Below are positions 16,328 through 24,933 of a stretch of DNA of 64,000 bases, piece after piece. Source of the stretch: an uncultured Lachnospiraceae bacterium. GTDB taxonomy: Bacteria > Bacillota > Clostridia > Lachnospirales > Lachnospiraceae. Under the pieces are notes generated by a model. The model made no database searches and was not told the origin of the DNA. It was given only the letters and a program-made list of their open reading frames with translations. The DNA is taken from contig CAMWBY010000005.1 in the NCBI GenBank assembly GCA_947172645.1, positions 124,001 to 188,000 on the forward strand, in the 5' to 3' direction. The position numbers and the translations under genes are program-made. Within the stretch, counting starts at the first letter, position 1; every line of letters starts with the position of its first letter.

Positions 16328-17764
16328 ATGGAGACAGAGGTAAGGGAAGAGGAAAAATTAGGCGAGGAGTGTGGTGTATTCGGTATCTATGATTTTGACG
16401 GCGGCGATGTGGCTTCCACGATTTATTATGGTTTGTTTGCCTTGCAGCACAGAGGGCAGGAGAGCTGCGGCATCGCGGTAAGCGATACGGCGGGACCGAA
16501 AGGGAAGGTATTGAGCGCTAAGGAGATGGGGTTACTGAACGAGAACTTCACGACAGAAACCTTGGAGAAACTAAGGGGAGACATTGGCGTAGGACATGTG
16601 CGCTATTCCACGGCGGGCAGCAGCACGAGGGAGAACGCACAGCCTCTTGTGTTAAATTATGTGAAAGGCACACTTGGGCTGGCGCATAACGGTAATTTGA
16701 TTAACGCGGGCAGGATGCGGCATGAGTTGGAGTATACCGGAGCGATTTTCCAGACGACGATTGATTCGGAAGTGATTGCCTACCATATCGCCAGGGAACG
16801 GCTCAACAGTAAATCGGTGGAGGAGGCGGTACGGCGCGCCATGTATAAGATTCAGGGGGCCTACTCCCTGATTGTCATGTCTCCCCGGAAGCTGATTGGA
16901 GCAAGAGACCCATACGGGTTCCGGCCGTTGTGCATCGGTAAAAGGGACAATGCGTATATCCTGGCGTCGGAGACTTGCGCTCTGGACACCATCGGCGCAC
17001 AGTTTGTGAGAGATGTTGAGCCGGGGGAGATTGTAACGATATCTCCGGATAAAGGGATTGAGTCGGATACAAGCATGTGCCTGACAGGAGAGAAGCACGG
17101 CAGGTGCGTGTTTGAGTATATTTATTTCGCCAGGCCGGACAGCCGGATTGACGGGGTCAGCGTCTATGACTCCCGTATTATGGCGGGGAAGTTCCTTGCT
17201 ATGGATTCGCCTGTGGAGGCGGATTTGGTGGTGGGCGTGCCGGAGTCCGGCAACTGCGCGGCGCTTGGCTATTCCATGCAGTCGGGTATCCCCTATGGGC
17301 AGGCTTTTGTGAAGAATACTTATGTAGGGCGCACGTTTATTAAGCCCGGGCAGAGGAGCCGGGAGAGTAGCGTGCAGGTGAAGCTCAACGCAGTCAGGGA
17401 AGCAGTGGACGGAAAGAGAATCGTTATGATTGACGATTCCATTGTCAGGGGAACGACTTCGGACCGTATCGTCAGGATGCTGCGTGAGGCAGGAGCCCGG
17501 GAAGTACATATGCGGGTTAGTTCCCCGCCGTTTCTGTGGCCATGCTATTTCGGCACGGACGTGCCTGCCAGGGAACAGTTGATTGCGCATAACCGTTCTG
17601 AGGAAGAAATATGTAACATTATCGGCGCGGATTCCCTGGGTTATCTGAGAGTGGAGCGTCTGGATGAGATTGCGGGCGGCCTGGGCATCTGCAAAGGGTG
17701 TTTTACAGGCAAATATCCTATGGAGCCGCCCACGGAGGACATCAGAGGCGAGTATGAGGCGTGA
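16328..17764 (+). CDS. purF: Amidophosphoribosyltransferase
   Basis: The first committed step of purine synthesis: PRPP and glutamine give phosphoribosylamine. Residues 1-14 form a propeptide, then Cys15 (EECGVFGIYD) would become the N-terminal nucleophile of the glutaminase domain. HRGQESCG and the GHVRYST motifs follow. The PRTase domain has the PRPP loop VMIDDSIVRGTT near 372-384. The C-terminal GICKGCFTGKYP and the Cys-containing region fit the Fe-S class of Bacillus/Clostridium PurF. The ATG at 16328 is chosen because AGAGG lies 7 nt upstream and gives the usual short propeptide. The purB gene follows 75 nt downstream, and purA is 19 kb away. Confidence 0.96.
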   Translation: METEVREEEKLGEECGVFGIYDFDGGDVASTIYYGLFALQHRGQESCGIAVSDTAGPKGKVLSAKEMGLLNENFTTETLEKLRGDIGVGHVRYSTAGSSTRENAQPLVLNYVKGTLGLAHNGNLINAGRMRHELEYTGAIFQTTIDSEVIAYHIARERLNSKSVEEAVRRAMYKIQGAYSLIVMSPRKLIGARDPYGFRPLCIGKRDNAYILASETCALDTIGAQFVRDVEPGEIVTISPDKGIESDTSMCLTGEKHGRCVFEYIYFARPDSRIDGVSVYDSRIMAGKFLAMDSPVEADLVVGVPESGNCAALGYSMQSGIPYGQAFVKNTYVGRTFIKPGQRSRESSVQVKLNAVREAVDGKRIVMIDDSIVRGTTSDRIVRMLREAGAREVHMRVSSPPFLWPCYFGTDVPAREQLIAHNRSEEEICNIIGADSLGYLRVERLDEIAGGLGICKGCFTGKYPMEPPTEDIRGEYEA

Positions 17765-17839
17765 GGACGGTATCGGCTTTTGCCAGTTTCCAAGAGTAAA
17801 AAGATACATCATCATTGACAGAATAGGAGAACCAAAAAC

Positions 17840-19291
17840 ATGAGTACAGACAGATATATAAGCCCTTTATCAGAACGCTATGCCAGTAAGGAGATGCAGT
17901 ATATTTTCTCACCCGACATGAAATTCCGCACATGGCGGCAATTGTGGATTGCCTTGGCTGAGACGGAGATGGAGCTTGGCCTAAGCCAGAATGGTGAGCC
18001 TGTCATAACGCAGGAGCAGATTGACGAATTGAAGGCGCACGCTGAGGACATCAATTATGATGTGGCGAAGGCACGGGAGAAAGAAGTGCGCCATGACGTG
18101 ATGAGCCATGTGTACGCGTATGGCAGGCAGTGTCCCAAGGCGGCAGGCATTATCCACCTTGGCGCCACATCCTGTTATGTGGGCGACAACACCGACCTGA
18201 TTGTGATGCGGGAGGCGCTTAAGTTAGTCAAGAAGAAACTGGTGAATGTGATAGCCGAACTGGCCAAGTTTGCGGAACAGTACAAGAGCCTGCCGACCCT
18301 TGCATTTACTCATTTCCAGCCTGCGCAGCCCACCACGGTGGGGAAGAGGGCGACCCTGTGGGCGCAGGAATTTTGCCTGGATTTGGAAGACCTTGATTAT
18401 GTGCTGTCCACGATGAAGCTGCTTGGGTCTAAGGGGACCACGGGGACGCAGGCTTCTTTTCTGGAGCTTTTCGACGGCGACCAGGAAACCATTGACAAGA
18501 TTGACCCCATGATTGCTAAGAAGATGGGCTTCGATAAATGTTATCCGGTATCGGGGCAGACCTACTCCCGCAAGGTGGACACAAGGGTGTGCAACGTACT
18601 GGCGGGCATCGCGGCTTCCGCCCACAAGATGTCCAATGACATCCGGCTTCTGCAGCATCTGAAGGAAGTGGAAGAGCCTTTCGAGAAGAGCCAGATTGGT
18701 TCTTCCGCCATGGCGTACAAGAGAAATCCGATGCGAAGCGAGCGCATCGCGTCTTTGTCCAGATATGTGATGATTGACGCCCTGAATCCTGCCATTACCT
18801 CCGCTACCCAGTGGTTCGAGAGGACATTGGACGATTCCGCCAACAAAAGGCTTTCCATACCGGAGGCGTTTCTTGCCATAGACGGTATATTAGATTTGTG
18901 CCTGAATGTGGTAGACGGCCTGGTAGTATATGATAAGGTTATCACGAAGCGTCTCATGAGCGAACTGCCTTTTATGGCGACGGAGAATATTATGATGGAC
19001 GCCGTCAAGATGGGTGGCAACCGCCAGGAACTGCATGAGAGAATCAGGGAATTGTCCATGGAAGCGGGAGCCAATGTGAAGCGGGAAGGCAAGGAGAATA
19101 ACCTGCTTGAACTGATAGCACACGACCCTGGTTTTAATATGACGGAGGAAGATTTGTCAAAAACCATGGAGCCTTCCAGGTATGTAGGACGCGCACCATT
19201 GCAGACGGAGCGGTTTTTGGAGGAGGTTGTGAAACCGATTCTGGAGGAAAATAAAGAGCTGCTTGGGGTGACGGCTCAGATAAATGTGTAG
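17840..19291 (+). CDS. purB: Adenylosuccinate lyase
   Basis: A 483-residue member of the fumarase/aspartase superfamily. It splits SAICAR and adenylosuccinate, releasing fumarate, in purine synthesis. The N-terminal region has SPLSERYAS; HLGATSCYVGDNTD and the later signature loop SSAMAYKRNPMRSERI (about 291-306) carry the catalytic serine. The length is normal. It probably shares a transcript with purF, since there is no terminator in the 75-nt gap, and GGAGA lies shortly before the ATG. A hairpin follows at 19333. Confidence 0.96.
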   Translation: MSTDRYISPLSERYASKEMQYIFSPDMKFRTWRQLWIALAETEMELGLSQNGEPVITQEQIDELKAHAEDINYDVAKAREKEVRHDVMSHVYAYGRQCPKAAGIIHLGATSCYVGDNTDLIVMREALKLVKKKLVNVIAELAKFAEQYKSLPTLAFTHFQPAQPTTVGKRATLWAQEFCLDLEDLDYVLSTMKLLGSKGTTGTQASFLELFDGDQETIDKIDPMIAKKMGFDKCYPVSGQTYSRKVDTRVCNVLAGIAASAHKMSNDIRLLQHLKEVEEPFEKSQIGSSAMAYKRNPMRSERIASLSRYVMIDALNPAITSATQWFERTLDDSANKRLSIPEAFLAIDGILDLCLNVVDGLVVYDKVITKRLMSELPFMATENIMMDAVKMGGNRQELHERIRELSMEAGANVKREGKENNLLELIAHDPGFNMTEEDLSKTMEPSRYVGRAPLQTERFLEEVVKPILEENKELLGVTAQINV

Positions 19292-19332
19292 AATTTTGAA
19301 ATAATTAGTTTGTTAAGAATTATGCTAAATAA

Positions 19333-19371
19333 TAAGGTTACTGTAAAACAGTAGGTTTTGCAGTAACCTTA
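19333..19371. terminator. Hairpin after purB
   Basis: TAAGGTTACTG (19333-19343) and CAGTAACCTTA (19361-19371) form a perfect 11-bp stem with a 17-nt loop. The T-run is poor on the plus strand, so termination strength is uncertain. Confidence 0.6.
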
Positions 19372-19462
19372 TGTAGTATAATTTCTCTATGCTGTCTTAA
19401 CACCGCGGCTTTTTTCGGTTATAATAAAATTGAATAGCGGTATGGTCTCCGAATGAATCTTC

Positions 19463-19491
19463 TTGACAAGGATAATCCAGTCATATACACT
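19463..19491 (+). promoter_or_regulatory. SigA promoter of the first Rpn nuclease gene
   Basis: TTGACA (19463-19468), 17 bp, TACACT (19486-19491). Transcription would start near 19498, which supports the coding start at 19529 over the upstream in-frame start at 19463. Confidence 0.65.
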
Positions 19492-19528
19492 TAAAACAAA
19501 TTATAAATTTACGAAAGGATATATAAAT

Positions 19529-20422
19529 ATGACTGAACTGACAGTAGAAGCATTGTATAGAGAGAAACCGTACCACGAGTTGACTTTTACCGATAATTTT
19601 ATGTTCTGCAAGATTATGGAGAAGAATCCGGAGCTTTGCAGACAGATGCTTGAAATCATTCTTGAAATTAAAATTGATAGAATTGTTTTTGTTGGGAGAG
19701 AGGAGACGTTGGGTGTTACGCCAGAAGGTAAAAGTGTACGCCTTGACGTATATGTTTCCGATGAAAACGGGACAGTATATGATATTGAGATGCAAGCGTC
19801 AAACAGCCCAAATCTGCCTAAAAGGACGCGTTATTATCAGGGAATGATAGACTTGAATATGATAGAGAAAGGTATGGATTACAGTGACCTGAAGAAGAGC
19901 TTTATTATATTTATCTGCATGTTTGACTTTTTTGGGAAAGGGGAATCAGTGTATACGTTTACCAATCAGTGTAGAGAATTGCCTGGTTTGGAATTGGGGG
20001 ATGATACAGTGAAAGTGTTTTTGAATCCGCATGGGGATACAGGAAGACTTTCAGAAGATATGAGGACGTTTCTGAGATACCTGAAAGGCGAGTCGGAAAA
20101 TGGGAATGAGTTTATTGGAAAACTTGAGAAGGAAGTTGAACTAGCGAGAAGCAGTGAAGAATGGAAGGTGGAATATATGACGTTGATGATGGAATATCGA
20201 GAGAGGTACAAGGAGGGTAAGGAAGCCGGAATACGGCAAGGGATAGAACAAGGGATAGAACAAGGGATAGAACAAGGGATAGAACAAGGGATAGAGGCAT
20301 TTGTCTTGGATAATGTAGAAGATGGCGTATCCAGAGACAAAGTGCTGTTAAAATTACAGAAAAGATTCCGGTTGTCAGAAGAAAAAGCGGCATATTATTA
20401 CAATAAGTTTAGTGTGAGATAG
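19529..20422 (+). CDS. Rpn/YhgA-like PD-(D/E)XK nuclease family protein, copy 1
   Basis: A 297-residue protein of the recombination-promoting nuclease / PD-(D/E)XK transposase-like family. Residues around 68-90 hold RLDVYVSDENG and YDIEMQA: the Asp and the ExQ pair are the expected metal site. Family members cleave DNA and promote recombination (E. coli RpnA). The C-terminal third has five GIEQ units, encoded by a 12-bp tandem repeat, followed by a helical tail that ends in YYNKFSVR. Such GxxQ/GxxE tails are common in the family and may form a coiled stalk. AAAGGA lies 9 nt before the ATG. It has its own promoter and no partner gene. Confidence 0.85.
   Translation: MTELTVEALYREKPYHELTFTDNFMFCKIMEKNPELCRQMLEIILEIKIDRIVFVGREETLGVTPEGKSVRLDVYVSDENGTVYDIEMQASNSPNLPKRTRYYQGMIDLNMIEKGMDYSDLKKSFIIFICMFDFFGKGESVYTFTNQCRELPGLELGDDTVKVFLNPHGDTGRLSEDMRTFLRYLKGESENGNEFIGKLEKEVELARSSEEWKVEYMTLMMEYRERYKEGKEAGIRQGIEQGIEQGIEQGIEQGIEAFVLDNVEDGVSRDKVLLKLQKRFRLSEEKAAYYYNKFSVR
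20241..20296 (+). repeat. 12-bp in-frame tandem repeat in Rpn gene
   Basis: Four perfect copies of GGATAGAACAAG run from 20241 to 20288, followed by a partial copy. They encode GIEQ. Since the unit is a multiple of three, copy-number change by slippage would lengthen or shorten the protein without a frameshift. Confidence 0.9.
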
Positions 20423-20475
20423 TCTGACAGTACAGATTAAGCAACACAACCCACAAATGAAAACTGGTGTAAAAC

Positions 20476-21690
20476 ATGCAGAAGAAAATGAAAACTAACG
20501 GAACAAAATTATCTATATTCTATATGTTTCTGTCTTGCATATTTCATATGATACTGCTGCCTTGTATCCCTCTATCCGTCGCCTACGCCAAAGAGCCGGA
20601 GCCGGAGGCGGCACAGACGATCCGGCAGGAACAGGCGGCAGAGACGACTGGTGGTTCAGAGTCAGGAACCGGGATTGAGGAAGCGAAGGACGGACAGCTT
20701 CTTGCAGATTACCGGGATTACCAGGAGCGGCTGCAGGGGATAGAGGGACGGTGGGAAATCGACGGCAGTGGGTTTCGGACGGTGGAAGAACAGATATTTC
20801 CAATCGAGACGGAGTGCTTCGGCAATGTTTATCTTGTGCCTGCCATGGAAGAGCGGTATCATCGGCTTGCTTTATTTTTCGTGAGGGAGGACGGGACGGT
20901 GGCCTACCGGACGGACCAGCTTGCCGTAAACCATTGGAATGCAGGAAGTTTAGAGCAGCCAATCCACAGCATTTCCGCCGTTTCTTTTCAGGATTTGAAC
21001 ATGGATGGCAGGACGGATATTGTGTTGATTGCGGAATGCCGGAATAAGTCGGGTACATATGCAGGCAGAAGTTATAAGGTAGGCGACGTGCTTTTTCAGG
21101 GGGACGCGGGATTCTATGGCGATTACCGGATATCGGACAAGATTAACCGGTTTGGCATGAATAAGAGCGCCGAGAGTATCGTCGCATATGTAAGGGACGG
21201 CTTCTCCACAGAGTTCCTCTATACGGCCCTGACGAAGACGGAACTTCTTAGGAACGGGTTTGTAATTGCGGCCGAGCAGGATTATTCCAGACAGTTTGAA
21301 AAATTGGGATATCTTGAAGTTATGCCGGGCAGTTATACAGTGGCGGAATTTTCTACTTTGATGATATATCTCATCAATGAGCAGGGGAATATTGTGTGGA
21401 GTTTTCAACCCATGGGGGATTACGATAATCTGTATGCACTGAAAGGGATTGCGTGCAGGGACATTGACGGCGACGGTATGAAGGATATTCTTGTGCTCGC
21501 CCGATACAGCCATGTGGGAAATGAAAATGATATTCTGATTGAGAGTGACTATGAGATTTACTATCAGCGCACCGGCGGGTTTGAGACGGATACGGAAGTG
21601 AAAAAGAAGGTGCGCTGTACAGATGAAGACACGGTGTCGGAACTGGTTGATAAGGCGAGGGCCTATTGGGGATGGAGCCCGGAGACATGA
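20476..21690 (+). CDS. Exported VCBS/FG-GAP-like protein next to a two-component system
   Basis: A 404-residue exported protein. An N-terminal hydrophobic segment (about 12-38) ends in SVAYA-KEP, a good signal peptidase site. Two Asp-rich loops, DLNMDGRTDIVLI (about 173-185) and DIDGDGMKDILVLA (about 332-345), look like calcium-binding DxDxDG turns of VCBS/FG-GAP repeats. The C-terminus ends as the response-regulator start begins (4-nt ATGA overlap), so translation is coupled. It could be a sensor or accessory protein for the kinase encoded two genes downstream. I do not recognise a named family. Confidence 0.7.
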   Translation: MQKKMKTNGTKLSIFYMFLSCIFHMILLPCIPLSVAYAKEPEPEAAQTIRQEQAAETTGGSESGTGIEEAKDGQLLADYRDYQERLQGIEGRWEIDGSGFRTVEEQIFPIETECFGNVYLVPAMEERYHRLALFFVREDGTVAYRTDQLAVNHWNAGSLEQPIHSISAVSFQDLNMDGRTDIVLIAECRNKSGTYAGRSYKVGDVLFQGDAGFYGDYRISDKINRFGMNKSAESIVAYVRDGFSTEFLYTALTKTELLRNGFVIAAEQDYSRQFEKLGYLEVMPGSYTVAEFSTLMIYLINEQGNIVWSFQPMGDYDNLYALKGIACRDIDGDGMKDILVLARYSHVGNENDILIESDYEIYYQRTGGFETDTEVKKKVRCTDEDTVSELVDKARAYWGWSPET

Positions 21691-22340
21691 TTAAAATACT
21701 GATTGTAGATGATGAAAAACCGATTTGTGATTTGATTGACATGAACCTGACGGCGGCGGGGTATTCCTGTGTGGCGGTCCAGGACGGACTGGCGGCGATT
21801 GACGCAGTGGAGTCCAATGATTTTGATTTGGTGCTTTTGGACATTATGCTGCCGGGTGCGGACGGTTACGATGTGATGGAATATATCAAGCCGTGCAAAG
21901 TGCCTGTTATCTTTATCTCGGCGAAGCACGAGGTGAAGGACAGGGTAAAAGGGCTGAAACTGGGTGCGGACGATTACCTGGTGAAGCCCTTCGACGTGAC
22001 AGAGCTCCTGGCGCGGGTGGAGGCGGTGCTGCGCAGGTATAATAAGGCGGACAAGAAGATTGTGGTGGGCGATGTGGAGATTGACACAGAGGCAAGGCGC
22101 GTCATGAGGGCAGGGAACCCGGTGCCGCTCACCAGCAAGGAATTTGACCTTTTGATGCTTTTTGCGGAGAACAGGAACGTGGCGTTGTTCCGTGAGAATC
22201 TCTATGAGAGAGTGTGGGACGACGAATATTATGCCAACAGCAGGACCCTTGACTTGCATGTGCAGAGACTCAGGAAAAAGCTTGGGTGGGAGAAGAACCT
22301 TGTGGCGGTATACAAAGTGGGATATCGGTTGGAGATATAG
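21687..22340 (+). CDS. OmpR/PhoB-family response regulator
   Basis: A 218-residue regulator. The receiver domain has the acidic pair DD8-9, phospho-acceptor Asp52 in LLDIMLPG and Lys near 101 in VKPFD. The C-terminal winged helix (about 125-217) has LTSKEFDLL, the recognition helix SRTLDLHVQRLRKKLG and the wing VGYRLEI. The start is the ATG at 21687, overlapping the previous stop; the alternative upstream start would add MGMEPGD before the core strand. The cognate kinase follows after 181 nt. The likely target is the array of 11-bp repeats at 24809, before the amidase-deacetylase gene. Confidence 0.93.
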   Translation: MIKILIVDDEKPICDLIDMNLTAAGYSCVAVQDGLAAIDAVESNDFDLVLLDIMLPGADGYDVMEYIKPCKVPVIFISAKHEVKDRVKGLKLGADDYLVKPFDVTELLARVEAVLRRYNKADKKIVVGDVEIDTEARRVMRAGNPVPLTSKEFDLLMLFAENRNVALFRENLYERVWDDEYYANSRTLDLHVQRLRKKLGWEKNLVAVYKVGYRLEI

Positions 22341-22397
22341 GTTAAAATCAGTCAAAAAACAGGGTCATGTTTGGGATATGCAGACTTTTCTCACACA

Positions 22398-22438
22398 GGA
22401 GAATGCCCAAAAACGGACATTCTCCGCACCGATTTGAG
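22398..22438. repeat. Dispersed hairpin repeat, copy 1
   Basis: GGAGAATG and CATTCTCC (22398-22405 / 22418-22425) form a perfect stem around CCCAAAAACGGA, followed by the conserved tail GCACCGATTTGAG. Nearly the same sequence occurs at 49018 before pdxS. A second perfect hairpin, GTCACAG/CTGTGAC, follows at 22438-22456. The element occupies the unusually long gap between regulator and kinase genes. Confidence 0.75.
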
Positions 22439-22521
22439 TCACAGTGAAGCTGTGACATGGGGGATAGAGTGAAAGAAAAGGTATGGCTTAAGAATTACGC
22501 TGCTATAGCGGCAGATTGGAC

Positions 22522-24006
22522 ATGAACATGAAATTTTCCAGAAAACTTTTGCTGTGGACTACAATTATCATAGCCCTTACGCTTGGATTAAGCGGCTATT
22601 ATTTTGTGAATTATGTGTTTCGGACTTCTTTGAACAGGGAAATCGGGCAGGCGCTTGACGAGAATAGCATCCTCCGGTTTGCCTTCGAGACGGCGGCGTT
22701 AAATGTACCTGTGAAGTATGACCTTTTGCAGGACAGTTCGGTAGAGCAGATTGCCTCCAACCTGGAGACAGGAGGACAGGGCACGGGGCGTCTGCTGCGT
22801 CTTTCCGACGAAGGGAAGACGGTTCTCTATGCCAGCGACGGCTTTGAGACGGATGACGAGCTGCTTAAGACAGTTCAGGAGAACCAATATTCTTACCGTG
22901 TTATCCGGTTAGGGGACAAGTATTATATCCAGACGGGTAGCAGTGTCAATGCGCTTGGCAGGGCGTTACATTTGGAGACGCTACGGGATGTGTCGCAGGT
23001 CTTTGCGGAGCGGGATATGGGCTTTACGGTCTTTCGGCGGCTGACAGTGCTTATGCTGCTTCTGGACATTGGGATTATGTATTTTATCGCTTCCAGGCTG
23101 ACACAGCCGATTAAACTGTTGATGCAGGCTACGAAGGAGATGGCGTCAGGGGATTACGGTTACCGCGCCAGACAGGTGAGCAATGACGAATTGGGGCAGC
23201 TGACGCAGGACTTTAACCATATGTCGGAGGCGCTTGAGCAGACTATCGGGCAGTTGGAGGGGGAAGTGCAGGCCAGGGAAGATTTCGTGGGCGCTTTTGC
23301 GCATGAGTTGAAAACGCCGCTGACCTCTATTATTGGTTATGCGGATATGCTGCGTTCCAGGAAGTTAGATGAAGAAAAGAGCCTTCTTTCCGCGAATTAT
23401 ATTTACACGGAAGGAAAAAGACTGGAAACCATGTCCCTGCGGCTTCTGGATATCATTGTGACGAAGAAAGAAGGGATAAAGCCGCAAAAAGTGCAGTCGG
23501 AAGTCTTTTTTGAGTACCTGCGTAGCATGTTTTTGCCCAAGGAAGGGATGGAGTTTGAATTTGCTTATGACCAGGGCGTTGTGTGGGCGGATGTGAGCCT
23601 GATACAGACGGTTCTCGTCAATCTGGTTGACAATGCGTGTAAGGCGTCGGAGGCGGGCGGTAAGATTGAAGTCAGCGGATGCGCCGTGCAGGGGGGATAC
23701 CGGTTTACGGTCAGGGATTTTGGCATCGGTATTCCGGCGGAGGAATTGTCCAAGATTACCCAGGCGTTTTATATGGTGGACAAATCCAGGTCACGCAGCA
23801 GGAACGGCGCAGGGTTGGGACTTGCGCTGTGTACAGAAATTCTGGCGAAGCATGGAAGTAAGCTGGACATAGAGAGTACGTCCGGGGAAGGGACTGTCGC
23901 GGGATTTATTTTACAGGAGTTTGAGAATGGCGCAGTGCGTGGGGAGGATTTTCTGAACATGCAGAACGCGGAAAAGGGGGTGCGGCATGAAGAAATCGAT
24001 TCTTAG
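22522..24006 (+). CDS. Sensor histidine kinase
   Basis: A 494-residue membrane kinase. Two membrane segments (about 9-30 and 170-190) bound an extracytoplasmic sensor region; a HAMP domain follows (SRLTQPIKLLMQATKEM). The DHp H-box is AHELKTPLTS near 265, and the ATPase domain has the N-box NLVDNACKAS, G1 DFGIGIP and G2 NGAGLGLAL. It would phosphorylate the upstream regulator. I chose the ATG at 22522; a TTG lies two codons earlier and an ATG two codons later. Its end overlaps the next gene by 20 nt, so the downstream membrane protein is probably part of the same signalling unit. Confidence 0.9.
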   Translation: MNMKFSRKLLLWTTIIIALTLGLSGYYFVNYVFRTSLNREIGQALDENSILRFAFETAALNVPVKYDLLQDSSVEQIASNLETGGQGTGRLLRLSDEGKTVLYASDGFETDDELLKTVQENQYSYRVIRLGDKYYIQTGSSVNALGRALHLETLRDVSQVFAERDMGFTVFRRLTVLMLLLDIGIMYFIASRLTQPIKLLMQATKEMASGDYGYRARQVSNDELGQLTQDFNHMSEALEQTIGQLEGEVQAREDFVGAFAHELKTPLTSIIGYADMLRSRKLDEEKSLLSANYIYTEGKRLETMSLRLLDIIVTKKEGIKPQKVQSEVFFEYLRSMFLPKEGMEFEFAYDQGVVWADVSLIQTVLVNLVDNACKASEAGGKIEVSGCAVQGGYRFTVRDFGIGIPAEELSKITQAFYMVDKSRSRSRNGAGLGLALCTEILAKHGSKLDIESTSGEGTVAGFILQEFENGAVRGEDFLNMQNAEKGVRHEEIDS

Positions 24007-24811
24007 CGCGGCCCTTCTGGCACTGACGGTTGTGGTTGTCGGTTTGTCTATATGGGGGCCGGAGGCCCTTGCCCTGTATAATGACAGAGGGGTGTTAAAC
24101 CAAATCAAGACCCAGGAAGAAGAGACGGGAGGGGAGGGCTACCGTTATCAGTTAAGCGGCAACGAGAAGCTTTACATCCTGTCACAGTGTCTGAATGCCC
24201 AGGATACGCCGGGGACGGAACAGAGCCTGCAGACGAAGGAGCCGGGCGGTTCATACCAGGAACTGACAGGGACTTATGCTTTCGTGGTGAACCATAACGG
24301 CCCCTCCGGGAAAGAGATTACCGATGAAGAAATCTATGAGACGGCCAATAAAGGAATTGCGCAGCTCAAAGAGCTTGGTATCTTGCCAGATGCGCTCAAA
24401 GAGGTTGAACCCGGTTCTTACGATGCGACGCTGTATTCCGCCATTGACGTGCCGGAACCGAGGAACAACGTGGCAGTCTGGAAGCTGAGCCTGCTTGGCA
24501 GCCTGCAGAATGCCAATAAGGAAAACCGTCTGATTGACGCTTATATCGATGCGGACGACGGTAAAATCTATGAGTTTTACGTGCGCTCCCAGTTGGAGTG
24601 GGAAGAGATTGACGCGGATATGCTCGTTGAGAAGTGGAGCGCATATATGGGGCTGACAGAGCCGGAAGAATATGAGACGGATAATCCGTTGTTAGAAACT
24701 ACGCCATACTATAAGAAGTATGTTTTTTCAAATGCCGGCGGCGAGCGCACGGTGGTCACGGTAGGGTTTTACGACGGGATTAACGAGCTTTTCTTAAAGA
24801 TTTCCAAATGA
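23987..24811 (+). CDS. Membrane-anchored extracytoplasmic protein of the two-component operon
   Basis: A 274-residue protein. Residues 1-28 are a signal anchor (KKSILSAALLALTVVVVGLSIWG). The rest is outside the membrane and of mixed alpha/beta type, with FVVNHNGPSGKEITDEEIYETANKGI and a later AYIDADDGKIYEFYV. It starts inside the last codons of the kinase gene with a 20-nt overlap. I do not recognise the family. By position it may modulate the kinase, as YycH/YycI-type proteins do for WalK, but there is no clear sequence likeness to those. Confidence 0.7.
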   Translation: MKKSILSAALLALTVVVVGLSIWGPEALALYNDRGVLNQIKTQEEETGGEGYRYQLSGNEKLYILSQCLNAQDTPGTEQSLQTKEPGGSYQELTGTYAFVVNHNGPSGKEITDEEIYETANKGIAQLKELGILPDALKEVEPGSYDATLYSAIDVPEPRNNVAVWKLSLLGSLQNANKENRLIDAYIDADDGKIYEFYVRSQLEWEEIDADMLVEKWSAYMGLTEPEEYETDNPLLETTPYYKKYVFSNAGGERTVVTVGFYDGINELFLKISK

Positions 24812-24891
24812 TGCAACTATGATGCAAAAATGATGTAACTTTGTTACAAAAACGATGAAACTTTGATGCACCTTTCCTGTAAGCTTAAGAT
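24809..24891 (+). promoter_or_regulatory. Six 11-bp direct repeats plus -10 box, PhoB-box-like
   Basis: Six consecutive 11-mers run from 24809 to 24874 without gaps, with consensus TGATGCAACTT; five begin with a GATG core and the fourth is divergent. Eleven-bp head-to-tail half-sites are the usual target of OmpR/PhoB-type winged-helix regulators. A TAAGAT -10 box (24886-24891) lies 11 bp after the last repeat, as in Pho promoters where the box replaces the -35. The first TGA is also the stop codon of the upstream gene. Confidence 0.75.
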
Positions 24892-24933
24892 GAACATGGA
24901 ATTGCGAATACACAGGAGAGGAGCATCATTTTT

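Noticed and set aside
16652..17815. A 387-codon minus-strand frame opposite purF
   Set aside because: It has a composition typical of an antisense shadow (many His, Arg, Pro) and no recognisable motif; purF is unambiguous.
16265..17839. Purine riboswitch or PurR box before purF or purB
   Set aside because: The gaps are short (63 and 75 nt) and have no purine-aptamer core or paired PurR-like boxes that I could find.
20241..20296. Tandem repeat considered as a CRISPR array
   Set aside because: Units are 12 bp, contiguous and without spacers, and they code for GIEQ within a gene.
24809..24874. True Pho boxes controlled by phosphate
   Set aside because: Geometry fits PhoB-type binding, but the repeat sequence is not the Pho consensus and no phosphate-uptake genes are near. 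I assign it only to an OmpR-type regulator.
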